Both the position numbers and the translations under genes were made by a program. The notes beneath the pieces were generated by a model that had not been told where the DNA came from, ran no database searches, and saw nothing but the letters and a program-made list of their open reading frames with translations. Below, piece by piece: positions 35,634 through 44,167 of a DNA stretch of 64,000 bases. The DNA comes from Flavobacterium psychrolimnae. Its GTDB lineage: Bacteria; Bacteroidota; Bacteroidia; Flavobacteriales; Flavobacteriaceae. The first letter of the stretch is position 1. Every line of letters begins with the position of its first letter. The stretch covers positions 186,001 through 250,000 of the forward strand of contig NZ_QNUX01000003.1 of NCBI RefSeq assembly GCF_003312425.1, read 5' to 3'.

Positions 35634-35913
35634 AAGCTGGAAAGAAATTAAAGATAGTGTTTACGGAGAAAAAGGAACAGAGAGACGTGATGAATTAGAA
35701 AGAGACTTTGAAGGATTTAAAATTGGGTTGCAATTAAAGAAAGCACGTTTAGAAAAAAACTTAACGCAAAATGAACTTGCAGAACTTGTTGATAAAAAAA
35801 GAGAATACATTTCAAAAATCGAGAATAACGGAAGTAATCTTACCCTCAAAACCTTGTATGATATTGTAGAAAAGGGTTTTGGTGGAAAAGTAAAAATTCA
35901 AATTGAACTCTAA
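35617..35913 (+). CDS. XRE-family antitoxin (HigA-like)
   Basis: 98 residues. The helix-turn-helix (about 42-90: LKKARLEKNLTQNELAELVD, KREYISKIENNGSNLTLKTL) is of XRE type. The N-terminal 40 residues (SWKEIKDSVYGEKGTERRDELERDFE) are the usual toxin-proximal segment of HigA antitoxins paired with Gp49-like toxins. It should neutralise the upstream toxin and repress the shared promoter. The start overlaps the toxin gene by 17 bp. Confidence 0.88.
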   Translation: MEMETKSWKEIKDSVYGEKGTERRDELERDFEGFKIGLQLKKARLEKNLTQNELAELVDKKREYISKIENNGSNLTLKTLYDIVEKGFGGKVKIQIEL

Positions 35914-35933
35914 CCATTTTACTAAAAAATTAA

Positions 35934-35974
35934 AAAAACCTTTTGGAGTTCTAAACTCTGAAAGTTTTTTTTTT
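35934..35974 (+). terminator. Terminator after the toxin-antitoxin pair
   Basis: CTTTTGGAGT and ACTCTGAAAG pair along 10 bp with two wobbles, preceded by A tracts and followed by T10. Confidence 0.75.
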
Positions 35975-36007
35975 AAAATTTTCAATACTTTTATATTTCA
36001 ATCCAGT

Positions 36008-36052
36008 TCCAGCTCCCTTTCCTTCGGAAAGTCCCGAAGCGTCGGGAGGGAA
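36008..36052. repeat. Branched palindrome 3' of tdk
   Basis: Two hairpins in a row, CTTTCC-TTC-GGAAAG and TCCCGA-AGCG-TCGGGA, are enclosed by an outer TCCC/GGGA pair, giving a three-way junction. It is GC-rich for this genome and directly follows the tdk stop (leftward), so it may end that transcript. It also looks like a dispersed repeat. Confidence 0.5.
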
Positions 36053-36058
36053 GAGGAT

Positions 36059-36649
36059 TTACTTCTCCTGATCTTTCCGCATCGCATGATAATATGCCGC
36101 ACGACTCAACGGTTCGTATTCTTCTGTTTCTCCTAACATAACGAGTTTGTCATTGTCGGTTTTTCGGAAGCTATAATTAGCGAGATTGCCGGTGCGGGTA
36201 CATACAGCGTGCACTTTAGTCACATATTCGGCAGTTGCCATTAATGCGGGCATGGGACCAAAAGGATTTCCCTTGAAATCCATATCTAATCCGGCAACAA
36301 TTACCCGAATTCCCTGATTGGCCAAATCGTTGCAAATTTTGACAATTTCGTCATCAAAAAACTGCGCTTCGTCAATGCCTACAACATCACAACCTTGCGC
36401 CAAAATAGCAATATTTGCGGCAGCAGGAACAGGTGTGGAACGAATTTCGCTAGCATCATGTGACACTACCATTTCATCATCATAGCGCGTATCGATTGCC
36501 GGTTTAAAAATTTCGACTTTTTGCTTGGCAAACTGCGCTCTTTTCAAACGACGGATCAATTCTTCGGTTTTACCCGAAAACATGGAGCCACAAATGACTT
36601 CGATCCAACCAAATTGTTCTTTATGATTTACTGTATTTTCGAGAAACAT
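36059..36649 (-). CDS. tdk: Thymidine kinase
   Basis: 196 residues, class II (TK1-like). P-loop [11 protein letters not shown] (about 22-32), the lasso and catalytic region [13 protein letters not shown] (Glu base), [18 protein letters not shown] and [13 protein letters not shown], where zinc-site cysteines lie in this family. It salvages thymidine to dTMP. Divergent from the acidic protein gene at 36898 across a 248-bp space containing a perfect inverted repeat. Confidence 0.95.
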   Translation of the reverse strand: MFLENTVNHKEQFGWIEVICGSMFSGKTEELIRRLKRAQFAKQKVEIFKPAIDTRYDDEMVVSHDASEIRSTPVPAAANIAILAQGCDVVGIDEAQFFDDEIVKICNDLANQGIRVIVAGLDMDFKGNPFGPMPALMATAEYVTKVHAVCTRTGNLANYSFRKTDNDKLVMLGETEEYEPLSRAAYYHAMRKDQEK

Positions 36650-36714
36650 TTTGTATTTTTCTGACTTAAAAAATGAATAGTTTTTATTACTTTGTAATAG
36701 ACAAACCGACTTAA

Positions 36715-36754
36715 AAATTTTATACTTTTACGTCGTTTCAAAAGTATAAAATTT
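36715..36754. promoter_or_regulatory. Perfect 15-bp inverted repeat in a divergent spacer
   Basis: AAATTTTATACTTTT (36715-36729) and AAAAGTATAAAATTT (36740-36754) are exact reverse complements with a 10-bp loop, in the 248-bp space between divergent tdk and the acidic-protein gene. Position and symmetry would suit an operator or a cruciform. There is no T tract of the terminator type and no convergent gene. The rest of the spacer has no ORF. Confidence 0.5.
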
Positions 36755-36897
36755 ATATCAAATCGGAGATTTGCGAGCACTTATTTAAAAAAATAAAAAT
36801 CGCGTACACAAAGAATCCCTTTTCTGGGGGCGATATAAAAGGTAATACAAAAACGCATCAAAAAAGCCCCGCCTAACACCCTATAATTTCAACAGTT

Positions 36898-37977
36898 ATG
36901 AAAAAAAAATTGGAAGCCGATTTAATCAGCATTGCACACAGAATATTACAGCTAAAAAATAAATCTGATATCAATCAATTATATCTGGAAACACAGAAGT
37001 TATATGAAAAACTTTCTGTCTTACGATTTGTGGACGAACATTTTAGTGAAGCAAAACCAACTATTGGCATTACCGAAATTAGGAAAGAAATAGAAACTAT
37101 TTTTGACACAACTGAGTCGGCTCAACAGGAAGCAGAAGCTTTAATTGAAGAAACTGTTGTAGAAGAAGTTGCTGAAACTACTTTAGAACAAACAGAAGAA
37201 ACAACTCCTTCAGAGGAACAAGAAACTGTTACCATAGAGGAAGAGAGTGCTGTCGAAGAAGAGGAAACGGCAACTGAGGAAATCCAAGAGGAAGAAATTA
37301 GCATTGAAGAAACTGTTGCTGAAGATGCAGATGAAATGCCTTTGGAACAAATAGAAGAAGTAATTGATGCGAGTGAGAAAGACGAAGAAACTGTGGTAGA
37401 GCGAGAAATAGTTGCAGCCACGGAAATGGAAATAGAAGAAGAAACAGCGGAACCTGAAGCGCCTTTTGAACCTGCTTTTGAATTATCACAGGAAAAAGAA
37501 GTGCAGACCGAGTTGGAAATACCAAAGAAAACAGAAGCTGTCCAAATCTCTTTTGAAGATTTATTAGGTGGCAATTACCATGATACGCTTTTTGTAAAAA
37601 AACAGCAAGTTGACAATATTCCCACTGCAATAGTTATTGAAACCCCAAAAGAAGTGTTACCAACTGAAGAGCCAAAATTAGAAAATGTTCCAGCAGAATC
37701 TGCTGAAAAAACGGAACCAAAAATAGTTTCTTTGAACGATAAATTAGCCAAAGGAATCAACATCGATTTGAATGATCGTCTGGCGTTTATAAAACATCTT
37801 TTTGGTAACAGCAGTGAGGATTACAACCGCGTTTTAAGCCAACTTATCACGTTTGACACTTTCTACGAAACCCGAGATTTTGTTCAGGAAATGGTAAAAC
37901 CAGATTACAACAATTGGGAAGGAAAACAAGATTACGAAGATCGTTTCATGGATATTATAGAGAAAAAATTCTTGTAA
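36898..37977 (+). CDS. Extremely acidic protein of unknown function
   Basis: 359 residues. Folded-looking ends flank a long disordered acidic middle. Residues 1-80 (MKKKLEADLISIAHRILQLK ... DEHFSEAKPTIGI) are helical. About 80-215 is a Glu/Thr/Val-rich tract with imperfect repeats of EETVxEE and LEQxEE. The C-terminal 75 residues (LNDKLAKGINIDLNDRLAFI, KHLFGNSSEDYNRVLSQLIT ... DRFMDIIEKKFL) look like a conserved globular module. There is no signal peptide or membrane segment. I recognise similar flavobacterial hypotheticals but no function. Conserved ends with a variable acidic linker suggest a scaffold or a nucleic-acid-mimic or chaperone-like role. This is inference only. Confidence 0.8.
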   Translation: MKKKLEADLISIAHRILQLKNKSDINQLYLETQKLYEKLSVLRFVDEHFSEAKPTIGITEIRKEIETIFDTTESAQQEAEALIEETVVEEVAETTLEQTEETTPSEEQETVTIEEESAVEEEETATEEIQEEEISIEETVAEDADEMPLEQIEEVIDASEKDEETVVEREIVAATEMEIEEETAEPEAPFEPAFELSQEKEVQTELEIPKKTEAVQISFEDLLGGNYHDTLFVKKQQVDNIPTAIVIETPKEVLPTEEPKLENVPAESAEKTEPKIVSLNDKLAKGINIDLNDRLAFIKHLFGNSSEDYNRVLSQLITFDTFYETRDFVQEMVKPDYNNWEGKQDYEDRFMDIIEKKFL

Positions 37978-38054
37978 TTATCCTGTAACTTTTTCTGAAT
38001 ATACATTTGAACAAATACAGATTTCAATAAAATTTGTATTTAATTACTTTATCT

Positions 38055-38768
38055 ATGTCAAAATTATACATCGTTCCTACGCCTATTGGCAATCTTGAAG
38101 ACATGACTTTTCGAGCCATTCGGATTCTTAAGGAAGTCGATTTGATTCTCGCCGAAGATACGCGCACGAGCGGAAAATTGTTAAAGCATTTCGAGATTGG
38201 CACCCACATGTACAGCCATCACATGCACAACGAACACAAAACAGTCGAGAATTTAATTTCTCGTTTAAAAGCTGGAGAAAATATCGCATTAATCTCGGAT
38301 GCAGGGACACCTGCTATTTCGGACCCAGGCTTTTTATTAACCCGCGCTTGTGTTGAAAATGGAGTTGAAGTAGAATGTTTGCCTGGAGCAACAGCATTTG
38401 TTCCTGCATTAGTGAACAGTGGCTTGCCCAATGATAAATTTGTATTCGAAGGCTTTTTGCCTGACAAAAAAGGGAAACAAACCCGTTATTTGGCTTTAGC
38501 CGAAGAAACCAGAACGATGATTTTATATGTTTCACCGCATAAATTACTAAAAACTTTAGCGGAATTCATTACTTATTTTGGTGAAGACAGACCGATTTGT
38601 GTGTGCAGAGAATTATCAAAACTACATGAAGAAAATGTTAGAGGAACGGTACGAGAAGTTTTGACTCATTTTGAAAAAATAGCTCCCAGAGGAGAAATTG
38701 TTGTGGTTGTAGGTGGAAAACCAATAACAAAAGAACCTAAAAAATCTAAATTCTCAGCTGAAGAATAA
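38055..38768 (+). CDS. rsmI: 16S rRNA (cytidine(1402)-2'-O)-methyltransferase
   Basis: 237 residues from MSKLYIVPTPIGNLEDMTFR, the family's standard N terminus. Seven upstream in-frame codons (MYLITLS) are rejected. Tetrapyrrole-methylase fold: AEDTRTSGKLLKHF, LISDAGTPAISDPGF (AdoMet site), CLPGATAFVPAL, FLPDKKGK and ICVCRELSKLHEE. It methylates C1402 of 16S rRNA in the decoding centre. It starts a run of same-strand genes with the amine oxidase 2 bp after its stop. Confidence 0.96.
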   Translation: MSKLYIVPTPIGNLEDMTFRAIRILKEVDLILAEDTRTSGKLLKHFEIGTHMYSHHMHNEHKTVENLISRLKAGENIALISDAGTPAISDPGFLLTRACVENGVEVECLPGATAFVPALVNSGLPNDKFVFEGFLPDKKGKQTRYLALAEETRTMILYVSPHKLLKTLAEFITYFGEDRPICVCRELSKLHEENVRGTVREVLTHFEKIAPRGEIVVVVGGKPITKEPKKSKFSAEE

Positions 38769-38770
38769 TC

Positions 38771-39823
38771 ATGAAAAAGGAAAAAGTTATTGTAATCGGT
38801 GCGGGACTTTGTGGACTCTACACTGCTTTTTTACTTCAAAAAAAGGGAATAGAAGTTCTGATATTGGAAGCTAATACCAGAATTGGAGGCCGCATAAAAA
38901 CCATAACCGGGACAACAGCAGTCACGATGGAAATGGGTGCGACTTGGTTTGGAAATCAACACCGACATCTTCTGGAAGTACTTCACACTTTTGAACTCCC
39001 TTATTTTAGACAACACACAAAAGGCATTTCATTATTTGAAACGATGTCTTTTGTGCCGCCGCAAAAATTTGAAATCTCAGATTCCGAAGAACCTTCTTTT
39101 CGTATCGTGGGTGGAACAGCAACTCTAATTGAAAAATTAGTATCGGAAATTGGGATTCAACATATTAAATCACAAACCCAAATTGTCGCAATAAAAGAGC
39201 TAAACAATCAATTAATAGTAAAGGATTCAAGCGGAAGCAGTTATTCAGCCGATAAAGTAATCAGCACTATTCCACCTAATTTGTTTGTAAACTCGGTGAT
39301 TTTTGAACCCAAATTACCCGACAATTTCACACAACTAGCCAAGAAAACGCATACTTGGATGGGCGAATCCATAAAATTCGCTGTAGAGTATAAAACTCCT
39401 TTTTGGAAACAGAATAATTATTCTGGAACCTTATTCAGCCAAGCCAGTATTATTCAGGAAATGTATGACCACAGCAGCGCAGATAATTCCGGTTTTGCAT
39501 TGAAAGGTTTCCTAAATGGTGGAACCGCAGTCCTGCCTTTTGAAGAGCGCAAAAAAAAAGTAATAGCGCAACTAACGGCTTTCTTTGGGTCAGAAGCTAC
39601 GGACTATGTAGCCTATTATGAGAACGTTTGGAGGGAAGAACCACTTACATTTCAGCCGTATGAACAACTCGTATTAGCGCACCAAAACAACGGACATTCC
39701 CTTTTCAAAACACCATTACTAAACGAAAAATTATATGTTTCCGGAGCTGAAACAGCCAATCAAAACCCTGGTTATATGGATGGCGCTATTTTTGCCGCGA
39801 AAACAATTGCCTCACAATTCTAA
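38771..39823 (+). CDS. Flavin monoamine oxidase-like FAD oxidoreductase
   Basis: 350 residues. FAD Rossmann motif VIGAGLCGLYTAFLL (about 6-20), then LEANTRIGGRIKT (the GGR motif), MEMGATWFGNQH, and the C-terminal FAD-contacting SGAETANQNPGYMDGAIFAA. This is the amine oxidase superfamily (MAO/polyamine oxidase/desaturase-like). It is short, with a small substrate domain. The substrate is unknown. Two bp after rsmI and 3 bp before the HopJ gene, so translationally coupled in one operon. Confidence 0.85.
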   Translation: MKKEKVIVIGAGLCGLYTAFLLQKKGIEVLILEANTRIGGRIKTITGTTAVTMEMGATWFGNQHRHLLEVLHTFELPYFRQHTKGISLFETMSFVPPQKFEISDSEEPSFRIVGGTATLIEKLVSEIGIQHIKSQTQIVAIKELNNQLIVKDSSGSSYSADKVISTIPPNLFVNSVIFEPKLPDNFTQLAKKTHTWMGESIKFAVEYKTPFWKQNNYSGTLFSQASIIQEMYDHSSADNSGFALKGFLNGGTAVLPFEERKKKVIAQLTAFFGSEATDYVAYYENVWREEPLTFQPYEQLVLAHQNNGHSLFKTPLLNEKLYVSGAETANQNPGYMDGAIFAAKTIASQF

Positions 39824-39826
39824 ACA

Positions 39827-40183
39827 ATGAAAATCAATATGACTATAGCCGCTTTCTTAGAGAAATTAAAACAAACGCCTGAAGCAATAGTATTTTCGGA
39901 AACCATTGCTACTATCGATGAAAACTACGACTTTACACCCACAGCATTTGAGAATGGTTTGCAACACAATGCAGCAGGAGAAAATTCAGGATCATGCAAA
40001 TTATTTTCGTTCGCCGAAATTCAAAACTTATCAGAAGCAGAAACACTAGCTTGTTTTGGGGCCTATTATTACGAAGATGTTTTACAAAATCCGAACGGAA
40101 CTGATCATCAAAACATCCGCAATTTCATGAAAACCGGTTGGGATGGAATTGCCTTTTACGGAGGTGCTTTAGTGTTGAAATAA
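39827..40183 (+). CDS. HopJ family protein
   Basis: 118 residues matching the HopJ family throughout: FLEKLKQTPEAIVFSETIATIDENYDFTPTAFENG, NAAGENSGSCKLFSFAEIQ, LACFGAYYYEDVLQNP and FMKTGWDGIAFYGGAL. The name comes from a Pseudomonas type III effector, but the family is widespread in bacteria without such systems, and no secretion genes are here. The role is unknown. Last gene of the rsmI operon. Confidence 0.88.
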   Translation: MKINMTIAAFLEKLKQTPEAIVFSETIATIDENYDFTPTAFENGLQHNAAGENSGSCKLFSFAEIQNLSEAETLACFGAYYYEDVLQNPNGTDHQNIRNFMKTGWDGIAFYGGALVLK

Positions 40184-40197
40184 AAATTAAAATTCGC

Positions 40198-40255
40198 TGT
40201 CAGGTAGAGCGCAGTCGAGACACATCGGTTACTCTCTGCTGCGCTAGATCCGACA
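40198..40255. repeat. Dispersed palindromic (REP-like) element, copy 2
   Basis: Arms 40198-40220 and 40233-40255 are imperfectly inverted and carry the cores GAGCGCAGTCGAGA and TCTCTGCTGCGCTAGA. The left arm differs from the left arm at 14791-14813 at only 2 of 23 positions. It occupies the gap between the HopJ gene and recJ. Confidence 0.7.
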
Positions 40256-40290
40256 AAATTCCAAACACAATTCTATAATACCAAATCACT

Positions 40291-41991
40291 ATGCGTTGGA
40301 CCTTAAAACCAAAACCTTCCGAGGAGACTGTACAACATTTGGCGAAAGCGTTAAATGTAGAAGATTTTGTGGCCACTTTATTAGTGCAACGCGGTATTGA
40401 AACATTTGAAGATGCCAGACGGTTTTTTCGCCCCAGTTTAGAGGATTTGCACGATCCATATTTGATGAAAGATATGGAAAAAGCAGTCGCCCGAATTGAA
40501 AAAGCGATTGAAAATGAGGAAAATATTCTTGTTTTTGGCGATTATGATGTCGATGGAACCACCGCCGTTTCACTCGTTTCTTCCTATTTAAAAACCTATT
40601 ATCCAAACGTGGCGACCTACATTCCGGATCGTTATGACGAAGGCTATGGAATTTCATTTAAGGGAATTGACTTTGCTGATGACAATGGATTTTCGCTTAT
40701 TATTGCTTTGGATTGTGGTATAAAATCTATCGATCATGTGGGGTACGCCAAAGCAAAAAACATTGACTTCATCATTTGTGACCACCATAGACCGGGAGAT
40801 TTTTTACCCGAAGCCATTGCCGTTCTCGACCCTAAACGAGACGATTGTACATATCCTTATGATGAATTGTGCGGTTGCGGAATAGGTTTCAAATTGATTC
40901 AGGCTTTGGGCCAAAACCGAAATGAAACTATCGATGATTTGATTCCGTATCTGGATTTAGTTTCAGCTGCCATTGCTGCTGATATCGTTCCGATGACTGG
41001 AGAAAATCGGGTGCTGGCTTACTTTGGATTGCAAGTCATCAATTCTGACCCGAGACCAGGAATCAAAGCCATCATTCACCAAATAAAAAAACAAACTTTA
41101 GATATTACCGATGTTGTTTTCATCATCGCACCCAGAATAAACGCCGCCGGACGCATTAAACACGGGAATCATGCGGTGGAATTACTAACCGAATTTGATT
41201 TTGAGCAAGCCCAACAATTTGCTTCTGAAATCGAGGCTTATAATTCAGAGCGAAAAGATTTAGACAAATTAATCACCAAAGAAGCATTAAAACAGATTGA
41301 GGAAAACAACGAAAAAGAACGTTTTACCTCCGTCGTTTTTCAAGAAGATTGGCACAAAGGTGTGATTGGAATTGTAGCTTCCCGATTGATTGAAACCTAT
41401 TATCGACCGACACTTGTTTTTACCAAAAGTGGCGATAAATATGCAGCTTCGGCACGTTCCGTAAAAGGATTTGATGTGTATAATGCACTCGAAGCGTGTA
41501 CAGAACATTTGGAACAATTTGGTGGTCACATGTATGCTGCGGGAATGACTTTAAAGGAAGAAAACTATCAAATCTTCAAAGATGCTTTCGAAAAAGAAGT
41601 CGAAAAAACCATTCATCCCGATATGTTGACACCTGAAATTGCAGTTGATGCCGAGATTGATTTTGCGGATATTACTCCAAAATTAATTCGAATCCTGAAA
41701 CAATTTGAACCGTACGGACCGCAAAATATGACGCCAATTTTCCTGACCAGAAACATCAAAGACACCGGTCATGGAAAACCGCTTGGACAAGAAGACGAAC
41801 ACTTAAAACTTTTTGTCAAACAATCCCGAAGCCTCGGGACCGAAGGTCTTGCTGCTATTGGTTTTAATTTGGGAAACAAAATCGAACTGACTACACATCA
41901 AAAACCTTTTCAAGCGGTGTATTGCATCGATGAAAACGAATGGAAAGGTAAATTAAGTTTGCAATTGCGATTGCGAGATATTAAACAATGA
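40291..41991 (+). CDS. recJ: Single-stranded-DNA-specific exonuclease RecJ
   Basis: 566 residues. DHH phosphoesterase motifs: FGDYDVDGTTAV (motif I, about 82-93), ALDCGIKS, CDHHRPGDFLP (motif III, DHH), LCGCGIGFKL and IAPRINAAGRI. The DHHA1 domain has FGGHMYAAGMT, and an OB-fold completes the C terminus. A 5'-3' exonuclease in recombination and mismatch repair. Normal length. MFS gene 10 bp downstream. Confidence 0.96.
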   Translation: MRWTLKPKPSEETVQHLAKALNVEDFVATLLVQRGIETFEDARRFFRPSLEDLHDPYLMKDMEKAVARIEKAIENEENILVFGDYDVDGTTAVSLVSSYLKTYYPNVATYIPDRYDEGYGISFKGIDFADDNGFSLIIALDCGIKSIDHVGYAKAKNIDFIICDHHRPGDFLPEAIAVLDPKRDDCTYPYDELCGCGIGFKLIQALGQNRNETIDDLIPYLDLVSAAIAADIVPMTGENRVLAYFGLQVINSDPRPGIKAIIHQIKKQTLDITDVVFIIAPRINAAGRIKHGNHAVELLTEFDFEQAQQFASEIEAYNSERKDLDKLITKEALKQIEENNEKERFTSVVFQEDWHKGVIGIVASRLIETYYRPTLVFTKSGDKYAASARSVKGFDVYNALEACTEHLEQFGGHMYAAGMTLKEENYQIFKDAFEKEVEKTIHPDMLTPEIAVDAEIDFADITPKLIRILKQFEPYGPQNMTPIFLTRNIKDTGHGKPLGQEDEHLKLFVKQSRSLGTEGLAAIGFNLGNKIELTTHQKPFQAVYCIDENEWKGKLSLQLRLRDIKQ

Positions 41992-42001
41992 TTCTGTTGC
42001 T

Positions 42002-43270
42002 ATGAAAAAAAAAGACCCTTACTCTGCGCTGCGGTATAAAGAATTCAATATTTTTTTGTTATTGCGTTTTGCCATGGTTTTTGGCTGGTCCATGCAGTTT
42101 ATCGTCATTGAATGGGAAGTATACAGTTTGACCAAAAATCCATTATCGTTAGGAATCATCGGATTAATGGAAGTCATTCCAGCAATTTCGATGGCTTTGT
42201 TTGCCGGACACATTGTGGATCAAAAAGAGAAAAAAGGATTGCTTTTCAAATGTATTTTAGGGTTTTCAATCATCAGTTTGGGCTTGTTTTTATTTACGTG
42301 GCCACCGTTTATAAAAGATTTTTCTACCCAAACTATTTTATATTCCATTTACTTTTTCGTGTTTTTGGGAGGATTAGTCCGCGCTTTTCTTGGCCCGACG
42401 ATATTTTCTCTTTTGGCATTGATTGTTCCTAAAAAAATATATCCAAATGCTGCCACATGGAGCAGTTCCGTATGGCAAATAAGTTCGGTTTTAGGGCCTG
42501 CCTTAGCTGGTTTTTCTATTAATTGGATTGGTGTTCACTGGTCCATGTCCATCGTTTTGGGATGTTCACTTTCTGCATTAATCGCTTTAACCCAAATTGC
42601 AACGAAGCCAATTTTGAATCCAAAAATTGGGGAACCTATTATGGAAAGTTTGAAAGAAGGCGTAAAATTTGTTTTCAACAATAAGACTATTTTAGGTGCT
42701 TTATCACTGGATATGATTGCCGTTCTTTTTGGTGGAGCCGTTGCTTTATTACCCATTTTTGCACAAGATATTTTGAAAGTAGGTCCGCAGGGATTTGGCG
42801 TTTTAAGAGCTGCACCGGCTGTTGGCGCTTTTTTGATGTTAATAATCTCAGCTTATATTCCTTTTACTAAAAATGCGGGTATGAAATTGTTGTCGGCTAT
42901 TTTTGCGTTTGGGATTTGCATTATCGTTTTTGGACTTTCGTCTATTTTTTGGTTATCCGTTGCAGCTTTATTTTTTAGTGGTGTTTTTGATGGGATTTCG
43001 GTGGTGATACGCCAAACTATTTTGCAATTGAAAACTCCGGATCACATGCGAGGCCGTGTTGCGGCAGTAAATTCTATTTTTGTGGGTTCCTCTAATGAAT
43101 TGGGAGCTTTTGAAAGTGGACTAACCGCAAAACTGATGGGAACTGTTAGCGCTGTGGTCTTTGGCGGAAGCATGACATTGATTACCGTATTTCTCACTGG
43201 TGCTGTATCGCCTACTTTTAGAAAACTGGACTTGCAAAAAGATGTTGAGGAACATGAAAAAGGTGAATAA
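42002..43270 (+). CDS. MFS transporter
   Basis: 422 residues with about 11-12 membrane segments. N-terminal half: FAMVFGWSMQFIVIEWEVYSLTKNPLSLGIIGLMEVIPAISMALFAGHIVDQKEKK, where GHIVDQKEKK is the MFS motif A region. The C-terminal half repeats the pattern. It is similar to the enterobactin-exporter-like (MFS_3) branch by layout. The substrate is unknown. It may be co-transcribed with recJ; converges with the GIY-YIG gene. Confidence 0.85.
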   Translation: MKKKDPYSALRYKEFNIFLLLRFAMVFGWSMQFIVIEWEVYSLTKNPLSLGIIGLMEVIPAISMALFAGHIVDQKEKKGLLFKCILGFSIISLGLFLFTWPPFIKDFSTQTILYSIYFFVFLGGLVRAFLGPTIFSLLALIVPKKIYPNAATWSSSVWQISSVLGPALAGFSINWIGVHWSMSIVLGCSLSALIALTQIATKPILNPKIGEPIMESLKEGVKFVFNNKTILGALSLDMIAVLFGGAVALLPIFAQDILKVGPQGFGVLRAAPAVGAFLMLIISAYIPFTKNAGMKLLSAIFAFGICIIVFGLSSIFWLSVAALFFSGVFDGISVVIRQTILQLKTPDHMRGRVAAVNSIFVGSSNELGAFESGLTAKLMGTVSAVVFGGSMTLITVFLTGAVSPTFRKLDLQKDVEEHEKGE

Positions 43271-43286
43271 GTAGTTTTAGTTCTTT

Positions 43287-43988
43287 TTAAAATGGAAGAT
43301 CATCCTCATTTTTAATTTTGTTCTTATCATTTTGTTCTTCTTCAGTTAGTAAGCCGGAAAGAAGATCAGGAATTTCATTAAGATATGGTGGAAGTCCAAT
43401 AAAATTTCTAGCAAAATTACAAGCTTGGGTTAATTCTTCTGCATTCAGCCTAAACCATTCTTTTCTATATCTGTTGCCTTTTAATTTTTTATGTAGTAAA
43501 CTTTCTAATTCTCGACAGTTTTCCGTCTCAAAGAATTCATATAAAGTAAATTCGAAAGGATTACCAGTTTCAAACTGTTTTATTCTTTGATTTATATTTT
43601 TTGTAATTCCAATTTTGAATAAATCAGAATTGTCTGTATGAATTATATATAGTCCAAATTTAGTTTTACTTTTTTCTATTTTTATGCAATGAATAATATC
43701 ACCTTGACAATATTTTTTCCCGTTTTTCCAAACTATCATTGGTACATCGGACTTAATAATTTCAAATCCATTTTTAATAAACATTTCGTTCGATGGAAAA
43801 TATTCGTCGGCATCATCATCTTCAAAAATAACGTTACAAATTTCAGTTGCTTGAACATCCTCTAAATCATAACCTTCAATTTCAACAAAAAATCTTTCAG
43901 CTAAATATTCGTCATGGGCAATAACAAACCAATTTTCGTGATTGTCATCTGACTTTACCCAATAAAAATTTTTAGTGTAATTTTTCAT
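43287..43988 (-). CDS. GIY-YIG (T5orf172-type) nuclease-like protein
   Basis: 233 residues. The C-terminal part (about 110-200) is a T5orf172/GIY-YIG module: FGLYIIHTDNSDLFKIGITK, then INQRIKQFETGNPFEF, CRELESLLHKKLKGNRYRKEWFRL, with the Tyr, Arg and Glu positions of the family. The N-terminal 100 residues (WVKSDDNHENWFVIAHDEYLAERFFVEIEGYD...) form an unrecognised acidic domain that may bind DNA or a partner. The gene is isolated between core genes and its codon use is more AT-rich, so it is probably accessory. The biological role is unknown. Confidence 0.75.
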   Translation of the reverse strand: MKNYTKNFYWVKSDDNHENWFVIAHDEYLAERFFVEIEGYDLEDVQATEICNVIFEDDDADEYFPSNEMFIKNGFEIIKSDVPMIVWKNGKKYCQGDIIHCIKIEKSKTKFGLYIIHTDNSDLFKIGITKNINQRIKQFETGNPFEFTLYEFFETENCRELESLLHKKLKGNRYRKEWFRLNAEELTQACNFARNFIGLPPYLNEIPDLLSGLLTEEEQNDKNKIKNEDDLPF

Positions 43989-44088
43989 TTATATCCTTTA
44001 ACTCCAATGTTTTTTAAACTACTGCTAACTTATTTATTATTGAAAATTATCATATATTAACTAAATCAAATACATACAAAAGAAAACA

Positions 44089-44106
44089 CTAATGGAGAAC
44101 CATTAG
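44089..44106. terminator. Hairpin between lpxH and the GIY-YIG gene
   Basis: CTAATGG-AGAA-CCATTAG, a perfect 7-bp stem about 60 bp past the lpxH stop and 100 bp before the GIY-YIG start. It lacks a clear T tract, so it may be a weak terminator or an operator. The remainder of the 43989-44167 gap shows nothing. Confidence 0.4.
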
Positions 44107-44167
44107 CATAATTGTAAGTTTTTAAGCCATCAAAAAACAGGAAATCGAAAACAATCTTGATATTTTA

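Noticed and set aside
37122..37574. Long Ser-rich antisense frame inside the acidic protein gene
   Set aside because: It is the complement of the GAA/GAG-rich repeats of the real gene; it has no start context or family likeness.
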